From Brachypterus glaber (lineage: Eukaryota; Arthropoda; Insecta; Coleoptera; Kateretidae), in NCBI GenBank assembly GCA_958510825.1, contig OY294045.1:10219916-10283915 (forward strand): a stretch of DNA of 64,000 nucleotides, in the 5' to 3' direction. Under the pieces are notes generated by a model. The model was not told the origin of the DNA and searched no databases. It saw only the letters and a list, made by a program, of their open reading frames with translations. A program made the position numbers and the translations under genes. Every line of letters begins with the position of its first letter. Position 1 is the first letter of the stretch. This document shows positions 33,213 to 43,609 of this stretch, piece after piece.

Positions 33213-33800
33213 ACACAGAAAAAAAGGATATCTTGAATCAAAGCAAAACGATCTTGAACCAAGGCCGCCATGGCTTTCGATATGTTCAACGCCATGACTG
33301 TCTTGGATCAATATACCACTTAAACCATACTTAAGATCATATTATCTTAGACCAAGTATGTAATTATCTTGATTTAAGATCATATTATCTTTATCCAAGT
33401 CTTGGTTTAAGATAATATAATCTTGAATGAAGAGAATTATAATCTTGATTTAAGATTATGATTCTCTTGATTCAAGATCATATTGACCCCACAGACAGGT
33501 TCCAGGGTTAATACAAAAAACTTGTTGCAACGCCATTGCAAAATGGCACTTATAGGTATAAATTATTTAAATCATCGTTTGAAGGAGAGACAATGATACA
33601 CCTTTAAAGACAACTGACGGCAAAAAAAAACAAACCTAACTTCTCTCCCGCGCATATCTTGAACTACTGCGCAAATTGTCTGCCACCCAACAATAACAAC
33701 GGGCGAGTCTACTGTATATGTACGTGGGGTGAGGTCGGCAAACTCTTTACCGTAAGACAACAGGGGATTTGAGTCAAGATAATAACCTTTTTTTCTGTGT
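33213..33800. mobile_element. ACACAGAAAAAAAGG MITE H, about 590 bp
   Basis: TIR ACACAGAAAAAAAGGATATC opposite GATAATAACCTTTTTTTCTGTGT. The interior repeats ATCTTGATTTAAGAT-like self-complementary motifs at least six times (33290-33480), then changes to GC-richer unrelated sequence (33540-33770). The end motif ACAC(A/G)GAAA is like family B. Confidence 0.7.
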
Positions 33801-33937
33801 CGGGTTAAATTGGTTAAAAAGTGGAAAAATTCAGAAAGTTTAAAATATAACCCTGTAAGTCCATCAAACAATCGAAATGAGTCTGTCTCACCTTTGTTAC
33901 GAAGGCACAACAAATTCGACGTCGGAATGACGATCAA
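33572..33937 (-). CDS. Doubtful 121-codon open frame
   Basis: One of the longer uninterrupted frames in the window, read on the minus strand across the right end of MITE H. It shows no recognised domain, signal peptide or membrane segment. Because it crosses a transposon end and part of it is TIR sequence, I consider it probably not a gene. It is listed because its length is unusual for this base composition. Confidence 0.1.
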   Translation of the reverse strand: MIVIPTSNLLCLRNKGETDSFRLFDGLTGLYFKLSEFFHFLTNLTRHRKKGYYLDSNPLLSYGKEFADLTPRTYTVDSPVVIVGWQTICAVVQDMRGREVRFVFFCRQLSLKVYHCLSFKR

Positions 33938-34118
33938 GTCGCCTCATAATTTATTTGCGTGCTGGGATGACACTGATTCGTAACCTGCGGAGTAAATGGA
34001 CTTTTCGCGTATTCCTATAACGTGTATGAATTATTTCGTGAGGGATGAGTCCATAGAAATGGGCAGCGGCGTATTTGTCAAAAATTTTACATTTTTATGC
34101 GAAAATTGTGAGTTTAGT
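33801..34118. other. Moderate-GC unassigned sequence
   Basis: Less AT-rich than its surroundings (33880-34040). No splice sites or domains that I can defend. Confidence 0.3.
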
Positions 34119-34245
34119 ATATTCTATAACTAGTATGGAATAGACAATATTCCGCGCGAGCGGAAAGTTTGTCATACGAGCCGGTAGGCGAGTATGACGG
34201 TCCCGCGAGCGCGGAATGACTATTCCATACGTGTTGTAGACTATA
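34119..34245. repeat. GC-rich hairpin beside repeat M
   Basis: TAGTATGGAATAG and TATTCCGCGC on the left pair with GCGCGGAATGACTATTCCATAC on the right in two blocks. The loop GTCATACGAGCCGGTAGGCGAGTATGAC is itself a hairpin. It is adjacent to repeat M (34330-34615), paralleling the body-plus-hairpin design of families C, D, F and K. Confidence 0.7.
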
Positions 34246-34329
34246 CTTTTTCTTCGACTGCAAATATAAAACGCTGTATGGCTTTAAACTGCGGACAAGG
34301 TTAAAAACCATGTTTTTTGTGAGTCGACA

Positions 34330-34615
34330 TTATAAATGCAACAAAACACATATTTTTAAATAAAGCAATTAATGTTATTTAATAATTTTATTCAGACAGT
34401 ACTTAAAAAATATTTTTATTTAATTTTAGCACATATTTACAAATTATAATGCAAAAATTGAAGGTTATGTCAGATTGTTGTGACATATATCAGGTTTAAA
34501 TATTTAACAATAGATGAAGCAGTTTTAATTTTTTAAACTAAATTGATAAAAAACTGGTCAAATATTAAGAAAAACTAATAAACTTTATATAATTTTAACG
34601 CAAAACTTTAAATTG
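34330..34615 (-). repeat. Dispersed repeat M, copy 2
   Basis: Reverse complement of 6717-6995, with shared TGACATATATCAGGTTTAAA and TAATAAACTTTATATAATTT type blocks. Confidence 0.6.
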
Positions 34616-34852
34616 CATTAAATTATTCAATATTTCATGGTAAAATATATATATTTTTGCTAATTTTGCTACACTTTTCTTTACTTTTATAAACAAGAGA
34701 TGGCACAACATGTGCTCATTCTAACACTTGATATGGAATATTTATACCGTATCTAGCTAGAATTGATTCATTCTGTGTTTGAAAAGTGTGTGTATTTGCT
34801 TACATTCTAAAGCAGTCGTAGAAAAAAAAAATCTTCTACTTAATAATGCTAA

Positions 34853-35186
34853 CCAAAAAAACGCGCCACAGGCAAAGTTGTATAAAATCTTGCATTTTTA
34901 CCCCATCCCCTAATTCCGCAACTGGTTACGGGTACCTACGCTTAGGTACGGTTTCACTAGAATCGAGAAATCGGGATTTCTCGTCTTTTGTCTCGATGTT
35001 GAGAAGAAATCAAGAAAAAGCGAGCGTCGAGTCATCGCACTATGTCGCCTAATGAAAAAACGCGCCGCAGGCAAAGTTGTATAAAATCTTGCATTTTTAC
35101 TCCATCCCCTAAATTCGCCACTGGTTACGGATACCTACGCTTAGGTACGGTTTGACGAGAATCGAGAAATCGGGATTTCTCGTCTT
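34853..35186 (+). repeat. Tandem duplication, 202 bp period
   Basis: Units 34853-34987 and 35055-35186 are nearly identical (CAAAGTTGTATAAAATCTTG, CTGGTTACGG, ACCTACGCTTAGGTACGGTT). Each ends with a hairpin GAGAAATCGGGATTTCTC and has a smaller one at TACCTACGCTTAGGTA. No ribozyme core is seen. Could be a two-unit satellite fragment or part of a larger element. Confidence 0.7.
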
Positions 35187-36110
35187 ATCTTATAAGCTTA
35201 AAAAGCTGGCTGGATGGATTTTTTTAATATAAATTTTTAAAAAACGTCAAAAAATATCGTAAAAGAAATGCTTATATATTTCAATGGGCCAACTCTAATA
35301 TTTATGCAGTATTACTATTCGATATTAAAGAATAGTTTTGCGAATATATCTGATAGACGACGATGGACGAACAAAACTATTCTCAAATTATATGTGCCAC
35401 AGACACGTAGAAAAAAGGGCCTCAAATTTATCGCTAGAATTTTAAGTAAAAGATGTTTTTTTTGTATATATTTATAAATAAATCTTTAAAGACATACTTG
35501 CTTCTTCCAAATTTTAAGCAAAAATATTAGTTTGTTTAGAAATTAGGATGGTTTTTGTGTAAGCATGTCAAAATAGTTTTTTCAGTAACCGTTGTGCATC
35601 GACATGAATAATTGCATTGGTACATATTCCCAAATTTATTGCAAATAAACTTAACGAGTTTTTGTAATGTAGTACAGTGAATAAATTTGAATGGTTTTTG
35701 ATCTTTATTTCTTAAATAACTTCCGATTTCATATCCATTTGTAACTGAATATTCAGTTTACTTTTTACTGTGTAGAATATTTAAATTTCTCTACAAAATC
35801 AAACAACCAAAGATTCTCTTTTACTTCAGACTGAAACTAATATTTACGTGAAAAAAAATGTTATGTTTTTACTTCATATATTATCTATTTCCGTACCTAT
35901 TCTTCAGCAAGGGGCAAGTTTCCGTGGGATCGCCCTATACAAATCTAAATTATTTCTAGAGGTGAAATGTGAATGAACAAATCTAGTTTTCCGCGACGTT
36001 TCGACGACAGAATGCAGATTGTGTTGCTAGCAACAATAATTTTGCTGCAATTTGTAAATTAAAACATGTCTAATATAAACTTTTTAACATAAACTTTCTG
36101 TAAAATACAA
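35187..36110. other. AT-rich sequence, nothing recognised
   Basis: Includes GCGACGTTTCGACGAC (35994-36009), whose complement contains GAAACGTC, but no hammerhead core precedes it. Confidence 0.35.
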
Positions 36111-36149
36111 AATAGATGGCGCACAAGCTTACATATACTTAATGAGTCT

Positions 36150-36235
36150 GGAACATTTTTTCTGTCAGCGTACAGAGATTTTCCTTGGTACTGACTAGTG
36201 CCAAAGGCCCGAAACTGCAGTCCGTACGATTATAA
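36150..36235 (+). pseudogene. Degenerate hammerhead-like relic
   Basis: GCGTACAGAGATTTTCC, then GGTACTGACTAGTGCC, then GGCCCGAAACTGCAGTCCGT. CTGACTA (36191-36197) stands where CUGANGA is expected (G8 is T), GAAA is at 36211-36214, and CTGCAG is a self-complementary stem III followed by TC. Stem I pairing is poor. It resembles the 9044 motif in order and wording, so it is probably a distant decayed relative. Confidence 0.4.
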
Positions 36236-36354
36236 ACAAAATACACTGACAAAACAAAACTATAATACAATATACTAATATACTATCAATTATAATATGT
36301 AGTTGTGGTATATGCGTCAATCCGAGTCAATCGTCAATCATTACTTATAGTAAG

Positions 36355-37034
36355 ATAATGAAAAAATCTTGCTGTTAAGAACACTTAGGTAAATTGTCCC
36401 TTTCTCTTCAGGGTAAAAATTAAAAATAGAAATAAAAAATTATATAAATTTAAAATCTAATTGTCAAAAAACTGATAGATGAAAATTAATTAAAATAGGT
36501 AAAGGTGTATAGATGTATAAGTGTATAAAGCATAGGTATAAGTGTTTAGTTAAGATATGTAAATAAGTAAAAAATGAAGATATGTGAATAACCAATTGAC
36601 AAAAAATAAATAAAAATATACAAAATTCATTATTTAATAATATTTAAGTATATTTTACTGAGATATTGGGTTTCTCAGTAAAATATACTTAAATATTATT
36701 AAATAATGAATTTTGTATATTTTTATTTATTTTTTGTCAATTGGTTATTCACATATCTTCATTTTTTACTTATTTACATATCTTAACTAAACACTTATAC
36801 CTATGCTTTATACACTTATACATCTATACACCTTTACACCTTTACCTATTTTAATTAATTTTCATCTATCAGTTTTTTGACAATTAGATTTTAAATTTAT
36901 ATAATTTTTTATTTCTATTTTTAATTTTTACCCTGAAGAGTAAGGGACAATTTACCTTCGAAACGTTGGAACTGTTTATATATATTAAGTTTTTTTATTA
37001 AAGTGTTCTTAACAGCAAGATTTTTTCATTATTT
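36355..37034. mobile_element. 680 bp near-perfect palindrome
   Basis: Arms run from AATGAAAAAATCTTGCTGTT to its complement and meet at a small hairpin CTGAGATATTGGGTTTCTCAG near 36668. The arms match over about 310 bp with one large difference: roughly 59 bp at 36961-37008 (right) has no counterpart in the left arm. The missing block contains the GAAA half of a hammerhead-like motif. Confidence 0.8.
36929..36973 (+). ncRNA. Hammerhead-like motif in the palindrome's right arm
   Basis: CTGAAGA (36933-36939), a stem II that can pair AAGG with CCTT, GAAA (36960-36963), ACGT as a self-complementary stem III, then TT as the possible NUH cleavage site. Stem I is only CC/GG, so it is weak. It belongs to the same pattern class (CUGANGA...GAAAC) but activity is doubtful. 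Confidence 0.35.
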
Positions 37035-37636
37035 TATATAAAAAGAACAAGAAATATTATATTTACTTATAGTAAGAAATACTACAAAGGAATAATTACA
37101 TTTAAGTAATTTAGTGTAGTTCACTAAAAATAGTTCTATAGGTAATCAAATAATTTTTTACCCTGAATTAAAATTATATTTACAGTAAAAAGATCCCACT
37201 GGTGGACATCAAATTAGATATCTCATTAAAAGTATACTTTTAGAAAGCACTTTGTTGTTTTTCTTTGCGAAAATTAAATTATATTCTTTAAGTGACAAGT
37301 TTCTAACAGATAGGTACTTATAATTTTATAACCGAAGGGCAATAACAAAATCATAATTTATAATCAAAATGCGTTTTCTTTTTTTTTATTATTATCTTGA
37401 CTTTGAGATTTGAGCCATAATCTATCGATCTATCTACCTATCTATCTAATTAATCTAACTAATTAGATAATACACTGATAAATAAAAACCATAATTAATA
37501 CAATAAATATACTATTAATTACATTTTGTAGTTGTTGTAGTAAGAAATAGAAGAAAAACAATTAATTATAAAATATTTTTGGGCAAAGAATCTTATTAAA
37601 CATAAAGAAATACAAAGGAGTAATCACATTTAAGTA
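37035..37636. other. AT-rich sequence; TCTA repeat; ACACTGATAAA end
   Basis: A short (TCTA/TCTATC)n run lies near 37421-37446. ACACTGATAAATAAAAACC (37472) resembles the ends of other MITEs. Nothing else recognised. Confidence 0.35.
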
Positions 37637-37774
37637 TAAAGAACTTTCACTTTCGGGTTTAGACCGTGTTAATGGATTTTCACTTTCCGACGTTTCGTCT
37701 CTAGTAGTAAGAGACGAAACGTCGGAAAGTGAAAATCCATTAACACGGTCTAAACCCGAAAGTGAAAGTTCTTT
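37637..37774. repeat. 138 bp palindrome, GAAACGTCGG core
   Basis: Arms AAAGAACTTTCACTTTCGGG, TTTAGACCGTGTTAATGG and CTTTCCGACGTTTCGTCTC mirror around the centre TAGTAGTAA (37699-37707). Almost no mismatches are seen. The inner arm includes GAAACGTCGG but no CUGANGA core. Confidence 0.8.
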
Positions 37775-37859
37775 ATATCTTAATGGCCGTGAAAGCTTAA
37801 AATCTAAAACACATTTAAGTAATTAAACTAAGTGTAGTTTTATAAAATACAACTACAAA

Positions 37860-37978
37860 CATGTGTCGGATCTGGCGTTGGAACGTGATTGTGCCTAAAA
37901 AAGTCATCCGCCGGAACTGAGTATTGAACTCGGACCTTCAGCGTTGTAAACAGATACACGCGACCTCTAGAGCTAAAT
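37860..37978 (-). mobile_element. tRNA-derived SINE-like fragment
   Basis: On the minus strand, TTTAGCTCTAGAGGTCGCG resembles a tRNA A box, and GAGTTCAATACTC about 45 nt later resembles a B box with near-pairing T-stem arms (CCGAG/CTCAG). The sequence continues as TTCCGGCGGATGACTTTTTT. The acceptor stem is not closed, so this is a SINE head or decayed tRNA, not an active tRNA. Confidence 0.45.
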
Positions 37979-38731
37979 ATGTATATATTAATAGTGTCTG
38001 TAGTTTAAAATAAGTTTTGACTTGGTGTAATACCCAACAGATGGCGGTAGCTGTAACAAAGATTATGAAATAGATAGTGTTTAATATTTTAATAATATTT
38101 GGCGAAATGCCTTTCAGTGTATACTTTTTAATTTTCCTTATAAGAATATTTTGCGTTAAAACAGATTTCTACCACAAAAAATAAATGGTAATAATAATTT
38201 AGTTTGCAAATATCCGGGAAGTTACATCCCTAGTCTTAATTTCCCTACCCACTAACGACCCTACTTTCCAAGAACTCTTGTCCTGAGCCGACAAACGAGG
38301 TTCGGATTCCCCGTTAAACTGTAGGTCCCCAGAAAAATCATGGTTGATAGAAAATAAGTATTACCGGGGTTCACAGACATCTTCCCTCGCATACTACTAT
38401 TAAATTAAAACAATACTTTCTAGACTTCTAAACCGGTAGTTCAAATGTCCCATTTGACTCATTCATTCGCCTTAAATCTAACTGATAAATTTATTGGGCA
38501 CGATATTTTCGTAGTGCTTTTTAATTAGCGCCGACAAACCTACTCTTATTTACGAAGCTGCAGCTTTTATGGCTGTACCAACAACGAAATTAAGCATTTT
38601 AACGCTTGAACTAGTCGACAACCAGACGTTGAATTTAATTAATTTAAGAAACTTTAGTTTTAAATCTGCTGTGAAATTTTTCTTTTTTTGGAAATTATTA
38701 CACCATCCTTAAGCAAAAATAACAGAAAAAA
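37979..38731. other. Unassigned sequence
   Basis: No gene or element end identified. Confidence 0.3.
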
Positions 38732-38945
38732 TACAGGGTGGCCTATAAGTCACTTTACCATTTAAAAATTAAATAACTTTTTTGTTTGTCAATTTTTTTA
38801 TTTATTTCTTTTACAATATACAGGAAATGGAAAATGTCGGGAAAAGAGCCTGTGCTTACAAAGCGGAAAATGGACGTCATTTAAAAGACATTCATACATA
38901 GCTCAAAAAAAAATTTCCTGTACGCTATTATGGGCCACCCTGTAC
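38732..38945. mobile_element. TACAGGGTGGCC MITE, 214 bp
   Basis: TACAGGGTGGCC at the left and GGGCCACCCTGTA at the right form a terminal inverted repeat, with TA as the probable target duplication. Interior AT-rich. Confidence 0.7.
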
Positions 38946-38984
38946 AAAAACTAGATAATTTAAAAATTCTCTAACATAATAAAG

Positions 38985-39918
38985 AAAAAATCGCAAAAAA
39001 AAATTAACCGACTTTTGTCTCTAAAAAGTAAGAAAAAAAATAATTCGGTGCCAATTACGGTGCCACCCCCTAAATTAAATGCTAAAAATTGAATTGAAGT
39101 TGGCACCGACTTATTTTTTATTTTTTACTTTTTACTTTTTAGAGACAGAAATCGGTTAATTTATTTTGCCAAAAGTTTTTATTTTTTACTTTTTAGAGAC
39201 ACATAAATTGTAGATTTGAAACGTCATCTAAGCTAAATTATAGTTGTCCTTCCATCTCGGCAAGCTGCTGACGTCACAACGCACTATTAGTGCGTTGTGA
39301 AATCATCATCTTAAAGATAAATTTCTAAAAAATAAATTTAGTAGTATTTTTATTTTAGCGCCCAAGAGTCCAACCAACATTATTTTAAACGAAATACTAA
39401 AGAAAATCTTTGTTAAACTTTAAGCGTTAAGTAATAATCAAATAACGCCTTACTGTATAATCACAAATTTTATTATTTTCTCTTGGTATTTAAATATTAT
39501 AGTTCCACAGAATCAACTTTAACGCCATTTAAAAGATTTTTAGCCTGCCGTAATATTTTAGTAAACCCTTAATCAAGTTATCCGGCTTATCCGAGTTATC
39601 CGATCATTTTCTAAAGATTTGGTTTGTATTAGAACCAAATTAAGTGAAATTGCTTTAAAACGATTAGATTTATGTTAATTATCCGGCTTACCCGGCATTA
39701 TCCGAGCGTAAAATTATAACGGGACCACCTCATGAATGTCCTCTTTAAGTTGCAAAAATTTTCATCAAATTCCGTTCATCCGTTATGCGGGAACAAACAT
39801 AAAAACAACAAAGTCACACGTCGAATTGATAACCTCCTCCTTTTTTGGAAGTCGATTAAAAAAACAAAGTCCGACGTCGAATTGATAACCTCCTCCTTTT
39901 TGGAAGTCGGTTAAAAAA
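38985..39918 (+). mobile_element. Family I (ACCGACTT) element, copy 1
   Basis: Begins TTAACCGACTTTTGTCTC and ends TTTTTGGAAGTCGGTTAAAA. Shares the full layout with 48885-49808: TTTTTACTTTTTAGAGACA, GCAAGCTGCTGACGTCACAA, TTATCCGGCTTATCCGAG and GACCACCTCATGAATG. The right end is duplicated in this copy (39803-39857 and 39862-39914). I know the complement of the ending (accgacttccaaaaaggagg) as a recurrent motif in insect genomes. No coding frame found. Confidence 0.75.
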
Positions 39919-40244
39919 TTGACATGAAATTAATTGTACGCTTTTAGTTAAGTGTAGGTTTTAAGAGCATACATTAAAACTTACTCAAAACTTATAAGTA
40001 TAATGTATAATCCAAAGTTTTTTAAATGTACTTATGCTTAGTATGTGCTATGTAAAGAACTAGGCCATTTTCTATAAATATATCATACATAATTTTTATT
40101 TTTTCAATAAAATCGACAGAATAATACAACATGTAGTATAAAATGTTAGATATATCTATATATATATTTTTCGAGTAAAAGCTAATTTTTTTAATTTTTT
40201 TATAATTTTTTGTAATTTAAACTATTTTAATTATGTGTAATAAC
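39919..40244. other. AT-rich spacer
   Basis: Nothing recognised. Confidence 0.35.
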
Positions 40245-40490
40245 CACGGGTCGGATCAAAGTAGCCATTTACCGGGGGCATGCAAAAATTAGAATAAAAA
40301 AACTCTTTTTTCGAGTAAATAGGCACTTTAAAAGTCCAAGCGGAATGTCATGTCGACGCTGTTAATACTCAGTGAGTTACTTGGTCATGGTCCATGACTT
40401 TAAATTTACAAAAAAAAAATAAGTCCTTCTCCATGAGTCATGGATCATGACATTCCGCTTGGTGAACAATAGTTTAAAGTGTCTATTTAC
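40245..40490 (+). mobile_element. Palindromic MITE A, copy 2, truncated; empty site
   Basis: Carries CACGGGTCGGATCAAAGTAG and the arms of MITE A with small internal deletions. Its right part reads AACAATAGTTTAAAGTGTCTATTTAC without interruption, which is the pre-insertion sequence for the ribozyme element. The right TIR is replaced by family B copy 3 at 40489. Confidence 0.75.
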
Positions 40491-40914
40491 ACGGAAAGAA
40501 ATTAGTGGGCTCTGCGCTATACATTATAAGATATTTGGTAACAGTGGCAAATTATAGTGATTTAAGCTATAGATTATAAGGGATACAATAACTAATAATG
40601 TTAAAAATAAATTGGAAACGATTATATATATTACAGACACGATTATATTTATTACAGGCACTATTATAAATTTACAGAAATTTTATTATAATTTAAAAAT
40701 TATTAGCACGGACAATAATTAAATCTATTTAAGCTATAAATGCCATACTATTTGTTATATTTTATTATTCACTAAACAATTAAAGTATTTCATATAAATT
40801 TTTACACTGACTGCCATAGTTGTAAGAGAAAGCCTTGTATTTATATAATAAGCGATTATAATTTGCTTGGTATGTGTGTTATAGCGCTCCTAGCTATAAT
40901 TTTTTTTTCCGTGT
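40489..40914 (-). mobile_element. ACACGGAAA MITE family B, copy 3
   Basis: Reverse-complement copy of 3779-4204, with intact ACACGGAAAGAAATTA and TTTTTTTTTCCGTGT ends. Inserted into, or replacing the end of, MITE A copy 2. Confidence 0.8.
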
Positions 40915-40942
40915 AATTAGTTTAAACTTTAAACTTGTTCTG

Positions 40943-41732
40943 CACTGAGATAAATTTTTACATCCACGTGCATGGGTAATTTACTTGCAGCTGCTGCTCA
41001 TGTGAATTTACACTCGAAACGTTAATATAAATACGGTGTGTATTATATTTTTACATCCAGTGTGTAAAGTTTACACCAATATTATGAATAGTTTTTTATG
41101 AATAGTGTTTTTGGAAAAACTACTCAACAGAAAAATAAAACGTATATTCGTAATCAGCGCTACAAAAAGTACCAATATAAAATAGAACCAGAAAACATTT
41201 ACAAGTCTTAACAACTCAAAATTTGCAGGCCAGTGTTACCGCCTAAATAAGTATAATATTAAAAAATGTATGTTTTAAGGATATTGTATTAATCACACTT
41301 TTTAAATATTTACTTTTAATCAACACTTACCAATTATTTCTTTGAAAAATCTAGCACACACAAAATTATACATACGCTCTTACAAACGTAAACAATTATA
41401 ATAGTCAACAGCCACCAGACTCGATGAAGCAGGGATTCTGGCTTCTCGAATCACGTGACTAGCTTAACGCCCGCGATTGGCTTTTTTGTACAACAGAAGT
41501 GTGATTTTTACACTTCGGGTGTATTGGTATGTATATAAAAATACACTTTCTTGAGCTCCGAGTGTATTGTTGCAGGAGGTATGTATGTAAAAATACACAC
41601 TCTAGGGCAAAATCACCTCACTTGTGTAGTGTCACATCAATGTTGATGTACATTTATTTATATATTGGTGTAAAACTTACACATTTATAGAGTGTATTTT
41701 TTTACACCTTTTCAATGTAATTTCTTTCAGTG
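40943..41732. mobile_element. CACTGA-ended element, about 790 bp
   Basis: Short TIR CACTGAGATAAATT against AATTTCTTTCAGTG. The interior repeats TGTATTTTTACA-like and TTTACAC-like motifs in both ends (41040-41070, 41535-41610, 41690-41710). No coding frame. The boundaries are less sure than for families A or B. Confidence 0.5.
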
Positions 41733-42254
41733 TAAAGCCACTCTAAGATGTACTTTATATCATATTACGTAGTGTAATACAGTTTTATAAACCTAGTTTT
41801 ATAATTTAACAAATGACTCATTAAAATAATTGTTTTTTGAAATTTTTACCATTTATATGCATAAGTTAAAGTTTACAATAAACAAAGGCGCTTCTGTTCC
41901 TTAATGATACCCTTAAGAATTTTTACTATATAACTTCTTTTCTTTAGAAAGCTATGTAAAAACAAACACGAAACTTTTCAATTTTTGCTATGGTATATTG
42001 TGCACCTAGGCGAGAAAATAAAGGTTTTTCGGGTCGAAAACCCGACACTTCTTGAGACCCGGAAAACCGGTTTCTCACCATGTGAAATATTATATTTTTA
42101 AAATAATATTTATTCTTAACCTGTTTAATTATTAGTTTTTGAATATTTTTATTATTTTTATGGGTCCAAAACACAGTACAATATACAAAACCAACGATAT
42201 TCTTAATATGAAACCAACGATATTCTTAATATAAACATCAGCAAACGGAATTTG
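41733..42254. other. AT-rich sequence with a CGGGT inverted block
   Basis: At 42025-42080, AGGTTTTTCGGGTCGAAAAC and CGGAAAACCGGTTTCTC are loosely mirrored. No gene recognised. Confidence 0.35.
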
Positions 42255-43075
42255 TTTTAATAATAATAATAATAATAAAATAATTTATTTCACAAAAATG
42301 AAAATTACAATACATAAACAAGATTTACTTAAAATATGTACAGCAAAGAACATTGAATAGAAATTAGTCAAAAACATTAATATAAAAATAAAGATTAAAA
42401 TAAAGTTTATAAATAATTATATATTAAATATTTAAAACTTACTCTGGAACCTAAACCCATGGGTTTGAACATATTGGTCATATTCATTTAATGTATATGG
42501 TTCTATATCACATATATACTTAAATAGTTTATTTTTAAAAGATTTTTGAGTTCTTATGCTTTTTAAACTTAAAGGAAGAGTACTAAAAAGACTGATGGAT
42601 GAATAGTATGATCCTTTTTCATATAATGCTAGTCTATGTTTGGGAACATTATAATCAGAAATTCGGTTTGAAACTGGTTCTGCAGAAACAAACAAATGTT
42701 TGTTTTTTATGAGAAATAAAACGCATTTGTATATATACAAACCAGTGACAGTGAGAATGTTATTAGCTTTAAAAAGTCCTCTGCAGGATGTATCTCTACG
42801 TAGACTTAAAATATTACGAAGAGCTTTTCTTTGACACACAAATATAGATTCTATATCTTTACATTTACCCCAAAACAATATTCCGTAGCTTAATCTACTT
42901 TGGAAGTTTGAGAAATACAAAATTTTCAACGTATTTATATTCACATACTTCTTTAGTACTAAAAGAGAATATGTTACTGTATTTAGACTTTTACGCAAAC
43001 TATTAACATGTGAAACCCAATTTAAATTTGTATCTATATGAACACCCAAAAATTTAGCGCTTTGTCCTCATTTTG
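42255..43075 (-). pseudogene. 3' end of a Jockey/CR1-type LINE (RT C-terminal part)
   Basis: The minus-strand frame of 205 codons (43049-42432) starts in FLGVHIDTNLNWVSHV, the block found just after the reverse transcriptase palm in non-LTR retrotransposons. It continues with ILYFSNFQSRLSYGILFWG and VCQRKALRNI, typical of the Jockey/CR1 group C-terminal region. Upstream of AKFLGV is an in-frame stop, so the element is truncated at its 5' side. Downstream on the minus strand the 3' UTR ends in an (ATT)n tail (42259-42279 on the plus strand), as expected for a LINE 3' end. Not a host gene. Confidence 0.75.
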
Positions 43076-43609
43076 TATACGGATAGACTACTAATAATTT
43101 AGTAGATAAATAAAAATACCAGTGGCCCTCAACATTTTGAAATTTATTTAATAATTTGATTATAGCTTTATTTTTTTAAGTAAATCGTCGTATGAGAACA
43201 ACAAGGTTTCAACTGTATAAATTATAGATTTGAGTTATGAACAATCCAAACTTTAAATCATGAAACTTACTTTAAATTTCATAATTGAGTGGTGTATTTC
43301 GCTGGGATGGGCTTATATTAGGATAAATTAGTACCTATAATACACATTTTGTTGATATTTTAAATATTAGCTAAAATAAATAATCAGTTGGAACTTTAAT
43401 AAACCAGAAATCTATAAAAAGTAGTGGTATAACAGTGTTCTAACAGTGGTACAACAGTGTTCTAACATTTTGCGTTAAATTCACATGTTTTTTGGGTGTT
43501 TGTTTTAATAATTTGTACATAAATGCAATATTTTGCATAAGTTATTATTGATCATTATTAAAATCGATAATTAATAGTTGTTTCGCTTCTGTCTAACGTT
43601 ATTATTGAT
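43076..43609. other. AT-rich spacer between two LINE pieces
   Basis: No recognisable LINE sequence, although it separates two inverted LINE pieces. Contains a short duplication of GTG(G)TA(T/C)AACAGTGTTCTAAC (43425-43468). Confidence 0.4.

Noticed and set aside
37637..37774. GAAACGTCGG in the 138 bp palindrome as a hammerhead half
   Set aside because: No CUGANGA core precedes it on either strand; the centre reads TAGTAGTAA.
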